Below are positions 1 through 6,737 of a stretch of DNA of 21,394 bases, in pieces; within the stretch, counting starts at the first letter, position 1; each line of letters opens with the position of its first letter. A program made the position numbers and the translations under genes. Under the pieces are notes generated by a model. That model had not been told where the DNA came from and ran no database searches. It saw nothing but the letters and a program-made list of their open reading frames with translations. Source of the stretch: CAYQSU01 sp964420325 (GTDB lineage: Bacteria; Pseudomonadota; Alphaproteobacteria; Rhodospirillales; Defluviicoccaceae); assembly GCA_964420325.1 (NCBI GenBank), contig CAYQSU010000060.1:1-21394 (forward strand), given 5' to 3'.

Positions 1-71
1 GTTGCGGCCATCCACGCCCCGGTGCCGGGGGACGGACCGGGCGCCGGCGTCGATGCGCGGACCACGTCCGT

Positions 72-102
72 GCTACAATGCTAGACCTGACCCCTCCGAC
101 CG
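72..102. repeat. 31-bp direct repeat, copy 1
   Basis: This copy matches 185-215 in the same orientation, with the two differences adjacent to each other at 95-96. The perfectly shared 23-base core is 72-94. Read on the minus strand it contains GGGGTCAGGTCTAGCATTG. From memory, motifs ending AGACCTGACCCC often flank Y1-type (IS200/REP-associated) transposase genes; that link is an inference. No transposase is present between the copies. Confidence 0.75.
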
Positions 103-184
103 ATCTGCTATGCTGGGCACGCGGCGGGGGCCATCGCCAGGCGCATCCTCAAGCCCTACGGCGCGCGGCGTGCTCCGACTGAAC

Positions 185-215
185 GCTACAATGCTAGACC
201 TGACCCCCACGACCG
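185..215. repeat. 31-bp direct repeat, copy 2
   Basis: Second copy of the repeat at 72-102. The 82 bases between the copies show no recognisable gene. This copy ends a few bases from the point (about 219) where similarity of the neighbouring cyclase fragment to the full-length gene stops. The repeat therefore marks the breakpoint of that truncated gene. Confidence 0.75.
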
Positions 216-217
216 TT

Positions 218-427
218 TCATTCGAGCGCGGTGACCACGCTCGCGAACTCCGCCAGCACCGCGTCACCGGCGGTGTTGACGACCCGTCCGCCACGGCCCT
301 CGATCGCGTCGGTGAAGGCCACGAGATGCTCCTTGAGCGCCGCGTGCGTCCCTTTCTCGTCGGCGCCGGTCAGCCGGCTATACCCGACAACGTCGGCATA
401 CAGGATGGCGGTGAGCTTGCGGTCCAT
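218..427 (-). pseudogene. Truncated class III adenylate/guanylate cyclase (N-terminal fragment)
   Basis: The fragment has 69 residues starting MDRKLTAILYADV and ending SVVTALE followed by a stop. It is a close copy of the first ~70 residues of the large protein encoded just upstream (434-3515), with the first metal-binding Asp in YADVVGY and the second in AGDAVLAEF. The rest of the catalytic domain is missing, so it cannot be an active cyclase. Its ATG lies six bases after the stop of the large gene, whose last codons (ccggag) provide a GGAG ribosome binding site. It was therefore probably once the next gene of a paralogue array. DNA similarity to the full gene begins at about 219, directly beside the repeat at 185-215, so a rearrangement at the repeat is the likely cause of truncation. 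A short expressed peptide cannot be excluded. Confidence 0.8.
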
Positions 428-433
428 GTGACG

Positions 434-3400
434 CTACTCCGGTAGGCCGGCCTTGAGGAGAAGATCGCGGAGCCAGATCTTGCGCGCTTCGTCCTTGAAC
501 GGGTTCTCCTTGACATAACCCGAAACCGTGAAGTCCGGTTTCAGTTTCAGTTGCTCCTCCGCCACCGCTTTCGCTTCGTCGATGCGGCCGAGATCCGCCA
601 GGGCGGCGATCAGACGAGGACGAGGCCACGGCGACTCGGGCGCCCGTTCGACCCCCTTCTTGCTGCTGGCAATCGCTTCCTCGGGTTCGCCGGCCATGTG
701 CAGGGCCGCGCCCAGCATCCAGTCGATCCAGGCGGGATAGCGCGGGCTGAGCTCCTTCGATTTCTTGAACGCGGCGACGGCTTCGGGCCCCTTGCCGGCC
801 CAGAACAGATGCATCCCCAGCACCGCCGGGGTCTGGTAGTCGGTGGGCGCAAGGGCGACGGCCTTTTGGGCGTTCTCGACCGCGCGGTCGTATTCACCTT
901 GAAGGCCAAGCAGGTTGGCGAGCTGGATGAAGCCGACCGGCTCTTGAGGATCGAGCTCGATGACGCGCTCGGCACGGGCGATGCCCTCTCTCAGGACCTC
1001 CTCGCGCGGCCGGCCCCAACCACCCGTGCGAAGCTCCAGATAGTTGGTCCAAGCGAGGCCCCCCCACGCCCTCGCGTAACCGGGATCTGCCTCGACCGCA
1101 GCCTGATAGAGCTCCCGCGCCTTGATCGCTCCTTCCTTGGTGTACTTCGAGCCTGCGGCGTAGGCCTGATTGCGCAGCAGCCAGGCGTCGAGGTTTTCCG
1201 TGCCGCGGCTGGACACGCGGGCATGTTCGCCGAACGTCAGCTTGACCTGCAGCTCGATCAGCACCTTGCGGGCGATCTCGTCCTGCAGGGCGAACAGGTC
1301 CTCGATCTTTCGGTCATAGCGATCGGCCCACAGGTGGCGCCCGTCGAGGGCGTCGATCAGCTGGGCGGTGACGCGCAGGTGATCCCCCGACCTCTGGACG
1401 CTACCCTCAAGGACATAGCGGACGCCGAGCTCCTCGGAGACCTCCTGAACCTTCACCGGCTTCCCTTTGTAGGTGAAGGTCGAATTGCGGGCGATGACGT
1501 GCAGGTCGGGAACCCGGGACAGGGTGGTGATGATGTCCTCGGTCATCCCGTCGGCGATAGGGCCCTGCGCCGGATCGCCGCTGAGATTGTCGAACGGCAG
1601 CACCGCGATCGCCGGTTTGTCGGGCAGCGCCAGCGGAGCCGTCTCTGGAAGCCCGGCCTTGCGGAGCGCGTTGAGTTCGCGGTCCAGATCTTTTTTGCTC
1701 TTGTATGGGAGGACCTTGGCCCAGCTTTCGACCGTGAAGTCGGGTTTCAGTTCGAGAAGCCTGGCGGCATATTCCCTGGCTTTGTCTAGATCGCCCTTCA
1801 GGGCATGGATCGCCGTCAACCGTTCGTACCCGAAGATGGGCGTGTACTTGCGATTGATCGCGTCGTGATACGCGGCAGCCGCTTTGTCATACTCGCCAGT
1901 AAGCATGTAGCCGAGACCACTAACCGCCGGATACCAAGGCAAGTAGTATGGACTGAGGCGTATCGCCTTGTTGATGAGGGCAATGCTCGCTTCGGGTTTC
2001 CCCGAGTACGACAGGATCATCGCCTGATTGGCGATCAGCTGGGCGTTGTTGGGGCTCAGCTCGACGGCCTTCTCGGCATATTCGACGGCTTTGTCGTAAT
2101 TTCCGAGATACAGATTGATGCTGCCGAGCAATGTGTAATTGTCCGCGAAAGACGGGTCGAGCGCGCGTGTCTTCTCGGCGAGCTCCGAGGCCTTCTCGAG
2201 GGATTCTTGCCGCGACGGTGACCATCCGAATCGATAGTCGGTGAGTTCGGTCCAACCTTGCCAGTACCAACCTAAAGGAGATTCAGGCGCCAGCTCCTGC
2301 GCACGGCGAGCGAAATCGCGTGCTCGCGCGTTGTCCTCCTTGTTTAGGCGCCCCTCGTACCAGGCGGCCTTGAGGACGTTTTCGTAGGCTTCCGGGCTTG
2401 GTGTCGTTCGCTGCCAAATGCGAGCGACCTCGCCTTCGGTCAGCTCCACCCGGAGGGCGACGAGAATGTTCTGGGTGACTTCGTCCTGAAGGGCGAAAAT
2501 ATCCTTGAATTCCCGGTCGTAACGCTCGGCCCAGAGGTGGTGGCCCGTGAGCGCGTCGATGAGCTGGGCATTGACGCGAATGCGATTGCCGGAGCGTTGG
2601 ACGCTCCCCTCGAGCACGTAGCGAACGCCTTGTTCCTCGGCGACCTGCTTCACCGAGACGGCCTTGCCCTTGTAGGTGAACGTGGAATTTCGGGCGATGA
2701 CGAACAGGTCGGGCACCTTGGAGAGCGTGGTGATGATCTCCTCGCTGAGCCCGTCGGCCAGGAACTCCTGATCGGGATCACCCGACAGGTTGTCGAACGG
2801 CAGGACGGCGATCGACGGCTTTTCGGGCAGCGGAAACGCCATTTCCTCGACGGACGCACGCTCATACTCGGGTGGCCCCGGACGCTGCCATTGGGCGACG
2901 GCGCCGAGAGCGAGGATCACTAGCACGACGGCGGCCGCCGCCGGCCAGCGCCATCGCGGCGGCTTCGGCTTCTGGATGTCGATAACCTTGCCGGCGTCCT
3001 TGGGGTCGAGCAGGACCTTGTAGGCGTTGACCGGCGTCTCGATGTTCTTGACCTTCTGCGCGCCGAGGTAGGCGTAGCCGAGGTCGATGTTGCCCTTGAC
3101 CTGTTCGAGCACCCGCCCCGAGATGCAGATGCCGCCGGGATCGGCCAGGGTCTCAAGCCGGGCCGCGACATTGACGCCGGTGCCGTAGATCTCCGAGCCA
3201 TCGACGATGACGTCTCCGAGATTGACGCCGATGCGGAACCGGAGCTTGCGCGGCTCGGGCACGTCCCTGTCGCGCTCGGCCATCTCCCGCTGGACCGCGA
3301 CGGCGCATTCGAGCGCGGTGACCACGCTCGCGAACTCCGTCAGCACCGCGTCGCCGGCGGTGTTGACGATCCGCCCGCCGTGCCCCTCGATCGCCTCGGT

Positions 3401-3515
3401 CAGCGCGCCGAGGTGGACCTTGAGCGCCGCGTGCGTCCCCTTCTCGTCGGCGCCGGTCAGCCGGCTGTACCCGGCGACGTCGGCATACAGGATCGCCGTG
3501 AGCTTGCGGTCCATC
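434..3515 (-). CDS. Class III cyclase with membrane helix and two tandem TolB-like/TPR modules
   Basis: About 1026 residues. Order: cyclase catalytic domain (~4-170), one transmembrane helix after PPRWRWP (~190-209), TolB/FlgO-like domain 1 (~230-360, SIAVLPFDNLSGDPDQ), TPR-rich segment 1 (~375-620), TolB-like domain 2 (~633-760, AIAVLPFDNLSGDPAQ), TPR-rich segment 2 (~775-1026). Related proteins normally have one TolB/TPR module and about 600 residues. Here the second module starts straight after KAGLPE, the same residues that end the whole protein, which points to in-frame fusion of two paralogues. Both metal Asp residues are present (YADVAGY, D12; AGDAVLTEF, D55), as is the VNVAARLE motif. 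The positions that usually carry Lys and Asp for purine recognition read Asn (VNTAGD) and Glu (SEIYG), so the nucleotide product is uncertain. ATG 3515 is preferred over GTG 3526: GGAG lies six bases upstream and the truncated copy starts at the same residue. Expected topology is cytoplasmic cyclase and periplasmic TolB/TPR part. Confidence 0.9.
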
Positions 3516-3559
3516 CCCTTCTCCACAACGCCCCAACGCTGAAAAGTACCGGACGCATA

Positions 3560-3576
3560 CTAACCAAATGGGTTAG
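3560..3576. promoter_or_regulatory. Inverted repeat CTAACC-N5-GGTTAG upstream of the cyclase gene
   Basis: Six-base arms separated by AAATG, lying 45 bases upstream of the preferred ATG of the cyclase gene. It could be an operator or a small RNA hairpin in the leader. No regulator is identified, so the role is inference. Confidence 0.3.
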
Positions 3577-3601
3577 ACCGCGTCACCTCGGATCGGTCGC
3601 T

Positions 3602-3633
3602 CTCTAGTGGCTGGAACTTCCGGAAGGGGTCAA
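3602..3633 (-). promoter_or_regulatory. Possible MerR-type promoter directed toward the cyclase gene
   Basis: On the minus strand, TTGACC (3633-3628) is followed after a 20-base spacer by CTAGAG (3607-3602). The spacer is centred on the dyad GGAAGTTCC. An over-long 19-20 base spacer with a central dyad is the hallmark of MerR-family promoters. The -10 match is poor and no merR gene is present, so this is tentative. Transcription would run leftward into the cyclase gene with a leader of about 80 bases. Confidence 0.25.
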
Positions 3634-3904
3634 GATCCACCGTCCCCGCTCCTCACGCGACGTTCCGCTATCCTAACCCAAAGCCGCCATTCCACAAGCC
3701 TCGTGCGCAGCGGCTCGCGAGGTCCGGATCTGGCTAAAGCGCGTCGATCTGTCTCGACCCGCGCTTGTTCCGCATTTTACGGCAGCGGACCTCGGCGAGC
3801 AACGACGGCTCAGGTCGGCTCCGGGACCTGGGACTAGACCGCTCGCGCGGTAGCTTGGGGAGGCAGGTCGTGAGGTCTGTGGGTTAACGGGTTGGGTCTG
3901 TCCC

Positions 3905-3940
3905 GTGTTGAGATTTGGGGTTTCGAACCCCACTCAACAC
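3905..3940. repeat. Two-tier hairpin before the recombinase start of the IS91 relic
   Basis: The outer arms GTGTTGAG (3905-3912) and CTCAACAC (3933-3940) enclose an inner perfect stem GGGGTT/AACCCC (3917-3922 and 3926-3931) with a TCG loop. It lies directly before AAGGAG (3941-3946) and ATG 3954. It may be a structural end of the element or a transcription barrier protecting the transposition gene; both are inference. Confidence 0.5.
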
Positions 3941-3953
3941 AAGGAGCAGACCC

Positions 3954-4065
3954 ATGACGGACACAGCCATCAGCCCCCCTGGCAGCCCGTTGCGCCGGCG
4001 CATGATCGAGGACATGGAGGTCCGCGGCTTCACGGCCTGCACGCAGCGAGGATACATCGCCAGGG
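3954..4065 (+). pseudogene. Tyrosine recombinase N-terminal (SAM-like) remnant of an IS91-type element
   Basis: Starts at ATG 3954 behind a good AAGGAG (3941-3946). It encodes MTDTAISP...SPLRRRMIEDMEVRGF followed by TQRGYI. This is the typical N-terminal core-binding domain start of the recombinases that accompany IS91-type transposases. Around codon 37 (about 4060-4066) the frame passes into VLHTWGSAM, which belongs to the transposase, so the catalytic recombinase domain is absent. It is non-functional. Confidence 0.7.
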
Positions 4066-4454
4066 TGCTCCACACCTGGGGCTCGGCGATGACACACCAC
4101 CCCCCATGTCCACTGTATCGTGCCCGGCGGCGGCATCGCGCTCGCAAGAGGTGAGGAGGGCGCAAGCGCGACAGGGACAGAGAACATCGAGCAATGGGTC
4201 GCCTGCCGCCCCGGCTTCTTCCTGCCGGTGCGCGTGTTGTCACGGCTGTCCGACGCCTGTTCCTCGAAAAGCTCGCCGCCGCCCACGACGACGGCTCCCT
4301 CCTGTTCTTCGGCGAGCATGTCCGGCTGGTCGGTCACCACGAATTCGCCGCCTATCCCGCGCCCCTGCGCAAGACCGAGTGGGTGGTCTAAGCCAAGCGT
4401 CCCTTCGCCGGCCCCGAAGCGGTGCTGGCCCATCTCCCGCAATGCACCCACCGC
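4062..4454 (+). pseudogene. IS91-family (HUH/Y2) transposase remnant
   Basis: Reading through three lesions gives consecutive family motifs: LHTWGSAMTHHP, then HVHCIVPGGGIAL with the HUH histidines, WVACRPGFFLPVRVLSRL, RRLFLEKLAAA, LRKTEWVV, AKRPFAGPEAVLAHL and finally CTHR. The lesions are one extra C in the run at 4101-4105, a one-base loss near 4250 (LFRRLF expected), and TAA at 4389-4391 where EWVVYAK needs a Tyr codon. The N-terminal zinc-binding part and the Tyr-containing C-terminal part are missing. The family assignment rests on several adjacent conserved blocks in order; the element is plainly dead. Confidence 0.8.
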
Positions 4455-4692
4455 GGCACCACGCTCCTGGTCGGCGCGACCGGCTTCTGCCTGACCCATG
4501 CCTGGTCGCTGTGGGACCGTTTCGCCGATCCGACGTTCTGGTGGATGCACGCCATGGTCCTGGTCTGGGTCGTGTTCACCGCCATGCTGTTCGTCGCCGA
4601 ACCGCTGGTCCTGCACCGCTGGTTCCCGGCGCGCGCGCAACGCGAGCCCGGTCACGGTGGTCGGCGCCACCGCCGGAAAGCATGGCGGATGA
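4455..4692 (+). pseudogene. Remnant of an integral membrane protein gene
   Basis: From GTTLLVGATGF onward the frame encodes a membrane-type sequence: a helix followed by HAWSLWDRFADPTFWWMHAM, then a second helix VLVWVVFTAMLFVAEPLVLHRWF. The next frame ends SPVTVVGATAGKHGG with a stop at 4690-4692. That looks like the normal C-terminal helix end of the same family, in which LHRWF is usually followed by a DPE-type loop and a last helix ending in GAVAGSHG. I infer loss of about 20 codons plus a frameshift near 4630-4655. The N-terminal half is replaced by the IS91 relic. The family resembles uncharacterised CopD-like membrane proteins, but the original function is unknown. Confidence 0.55.
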
Positions 4693-4894
4693 GTCGGGAA
4701 GCGGGAGCATGGCACGGCGAGGACGGTGCCGCGACAGGCGGGGCGGGGGGCGTGATCGGGGTGGTTTGCGCGCGCGCCAAGGCGGGGGTATCGTCTCGAC
4801 CAGACGGACCTCGACGGTCTCGACCGGTGACGCCGGCGACGGCGACGGGCAGCCCCGGGGTGCGATGGCGATGGAACGAGACGGAGGTTCTCCG

Positions 4895-5485
4895 GTGAGA
4901 TTGCGGGCCGTGCTCCCTGCCCTGTTCGCCGCGGCGGCGCTCGTGCCGGCCGCCTGCTCCTACGACGTCCGGCTGCAGACGCTGCCCGAGATCACCTTTG
5001 CCCACCGCCCGCCGCTCACCCTCAACGTCGCCGCCGTCGAGACGGTCTCGACCCATGCCGCCTCGTCGGACCCGGCGCGCATCGAGGACCGGCTGCCGAC
5101 GCCGCCCGAGGCGGCGCTGAGGCGGTGGGCGGCCGACCGGCTCCGGGCGACGGGACCGTCGGGCCTGGCCCGCTTCACCATCACCGACGCCTCGGTCACC
5201 GAGACCAGGCTGCCGATGACCGGGGGCGTCGTCGGCCTGTTCCGCGACGACCAGGCGGAACGCTACGATGCCGCGGCCGAGGCGACCCTCGAGCTTTTCG
5301 ACGATCTCGGCACCCGCCTCGCCTTCGCCCAGGCACGCGCGGTGCGCTCGCGATCCCTGCGCGAGGGCGCCACCCTCGACGAGCGCGACCGGTTGCGGTT
5401 CGAGCTGGTGGAATCGCTGATGCGGGCCTTCGACGAGGAGATGGAGAAGGCGGCCCGCCGCTATCTCGGCCCGTGGCTGTTGTGA
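4895..5485 (+). CDS. Hypothetical lipoprotein
   Basis: 196 residues starting at GTG 4895, chosen because GGAGG (4883-4887) lies seven bases upstream and the start gives a clean signal sequence: MRLRAVLPALFAAAALVP followed by AAC. The Cys at about residue 21 is a probable lipid-attachment site, although the -3 residue (Pro) is not ideal for a lipobox. The mature part begins SYDVRLQTLPEITF and ends in a charged helix MRAFDEEMEKAARRYLGPW. I do not recognise a named family. It is followed after 80 bases by a hydrolase gene that also starts with a lipoprotein-like signal, so the two may be co-expressed envelope proteins. The intervening DNA contains a GC-rich dyad (CCGGCCG/CGGCCGG, about 5519-5540) without a T run. 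Confidence 0.7.
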   Translation: MRLRAVLPALFAAAALVPAACSYDVRLQTLPEITFAHRPPLTLNVAAVETVSTHAASSDPARIEDRLPTPPEAALRRWAADRLRATGPSGLARFTITDASVTETRLPMTGGVVGLFRDDQAERYDAAAEATLELFDDLGTRLAFAQARAVRSRSLREGATLDERDRLRFELVESLMRAFDEEMEKAARRYLGPWLL

Positions 5486-5565
5486 GCGGGGACCGGCCGT
5501 CCTGCCGTCGGACGCCGGCCGGCCGGCGGCCCCCGGCCGGAACATGACGTCGGGAGGATGACGAG

Positions 5566-6699
5566 ATGCGGCTCGCGGCCGTCCTCGCCCTCGGTCTCGC
5601 CGCGGTGGCGGCGGTGTGGGTCGGCGCCGGCTGCGCGCCGCACCGCATGTCGGAGGCGATCGGCGTCCTCGAGGACATCGCCGCCGGCGGCGGGCCGAGC
5701 CCCTACAAGGCGGCCAAGCCTGCGCCGCACCGCCGGCCGACGACGTTCGTCCACCAGGGCCGCACCGGCAGCGGCGATCTCTATGTTCCGGGCGAGCCGG
5801 CGCTGGCCGGCATGGTCCTGGTGCCGGGCGCCGCGGAGACGGGCAAGGACGATGCCAGGCTGGTGGCCTTCGCCTTCACCTTTGCCCGCGCCCGCTTCGA
5901 GGTGTTGGTTCCCGATCTCGCCAGCATGCGCGCGCTCCGGCTCACCAGCCAGGACGCCCGCATCCTCGCCGATGCCGCCCTGCACCTGCACCGGCGGGCG
6001 CCTTCGCGGCCGCTCGGCATGACCGCGATCTCGTTCGCCGTCGGGCCGGCGACGCTGGCCCTGTTCGAGCCGGAGGTGGCGGACGCCGTCGATTTCCTGA
6101 TCGCGGTCGGGGGCTACTACGACATCGCGGCCGCGATCACCTTCGTCACCACCGGCAGCTACCGGTCGGCTGCCGATGAGCCGTGGCGCTTTCGCCGGCC
6201 GAACGAATACGGCAAGTGGGTGTTCGCGGTCTCGAACGCGTCGCGCCTGCCGGATGCCGAGGACGGCGTGGCGCTCGAACGGCTGGCGAGGATCAAGCTC
6301 CGCGACCCCGGCGCCGACGTCTCCGACGACGCGGCGAGGCTCGGCCCCGGCGGCCGGGCCGTCTACGCGCTCCTCACCAATCGCGATCCGGATCGGGTGC
6401 CGGCGCTCCTCGATGCGCTGCCGGAGCCGGTTCGCCGGGAGATCGACGCCCTCGATCTCAAGAGCCGCGATCTCGGGCGCCTCGATACCGAGTTCATCCT
6501 GATCCACGGCCGCGACGACCCGATCCTTCCCGAGACCGAGAGCATGGCGTTGGCCGCCGCCCCAGGTCCCGGGCGCGCCCGCCTCTACCTCCTCGACAGC
6601 CTTCGCCATGTGGATCCGGGAACGCCGGGTCTCGGCGATTCGCTGACGCTGCTTTCGGCGGTTTACCGCGTGCTCGGACTTCGCGACACTGAGCGATGA
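5566..6699 (+). CDS. Exported or lipid-anchored alpha/beta-hydrolase-like protein
   Basis: 377 residues from ATG 5566, with GGGAGG (5552-5557) eight bases upstream. The N-terminus MRLAAVLALGLAAVAAVWVGAGC is a signal peptide with a possible lipid-attachment Cys at 23. The fold suggestion comes from the strand-turn MVLVPGAAETGKDD, the strand VLVPDLASM, the segment GMTAISFAVG that sits where a nucleophile elbow belongs, the late acid motif ILIHGRDDPILP and a terminal LRHVDPG. Ser, Asp and His candidates are therefore all present in the usual order. The elbow reads A-I-S-F-A rather than the canonical Gly-x-Ser-x-Gly. Substrate is unknown. The gene ends 38 bases before ipdC on the same strand, so co-transcription is likely. 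Confidence 0.75.
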   Translation: MRLAAVLALGLAAVAAVWVGAGCAPHRMSEAIGVLEDIAAGGGPSPYKAAKPAPHRRPTTFVHQGRTGSGDLYVPGEPALAGMVLVPGAAETGKDDARLVAFAFTFARARFEVLVPDLASMRALRLTSQDARILADAALHLHRRAPSRPLGMTAISFAVGPATLALFEPEVADAVDFLIAVGGYYDIAAAITFVTTGSYRSAADEPWRFRRPNEYGKWVFAVSNASRLPDAEDGVALERLARIKLRDPGADVSDDAARLGPGGRAVYALLTNRDPDRVPALLDALPEPVRREIDALDLKSRDLGRLDTEFILIHGRDDPILPETESMALAAAPGPGRARLYLLDSLRHVDPGTPGLGDSLTLLSAVYRVLGLRDTER

Positions 6700-6737
6700 G
6701 TGCCGACGGATCGAGGCCGGCCCTGGACGGTTGAGCG

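Larger units (their letters stand above)
3527..3953. other. Non-coding stretch between the cyclase gene and the IS91 relic
   Basis: I see no convincing gene here. It contains an inverted repeat CTAACC-N5-GGTTAG at 3560-3576 (about 45 bases upstream of the cyclase start), a MerR-promoter-like dyad at 3602-3633, an imperfect hairpin at 3737-3766 (AAGCGCGTCGA against TCGA-CC-CGCGCTT) and a strong two-part hairpin at 3905-3940. Open frames in this stretch have no recognisable product. Confidence 0.6.
3905..4454 (+). mobile_element. Decayed IS91-family element (tyrosine recombinase start fused to Y2 transposase)
   Basis: IS91-type elements of proteobacteria often carry a tyrosine recombinase gene ahead of the HUH/Y2 transposase gene. 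Here the recombinase start (3954 to ~4065) runs directly into the middle of a transposase (~4062-4454). The recombinase core and the transposase N-terminus have been deleted. The transposase part also has two frameshifts and a nonsense codon, and stops at the position of the family's YTHR motif, where membrane-protein coding begins. Element ends cannot be defined; the left limit given is the hairpin. Confidence 0.75.

Noticed and set aside
551..1789. Long plus-strand open frame opposite the cyclase gene
   Set aside because: The composition is typical of the complement of a GC-rich gene; no family motifs, and the minus strand has clear TolB/TPR domains.
4794..4827. Short repeats of TCTCGACC upstream of the lipoprotein gene
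   Set aside because: Eight-base repeats in GC-rich DNA are expected by chance and have no regular spacing.
3905..5485. Single long open frame running from the IS91 relic into the lipoprotein gene
   Set aside because: Only the part after GTG 4895 has a signal sequence and ribosome binding site; upstream residues are out-of-frame readings of the transposase and membrane remnants.
5461..6609. Minus-strand open frame opposite the hydrolase gene
   Set aside because: Low-complexity Arg/Gly/Val composition without motifs; the plus strand has a signal peptide, ribosome binding site and hydrolase motifs.
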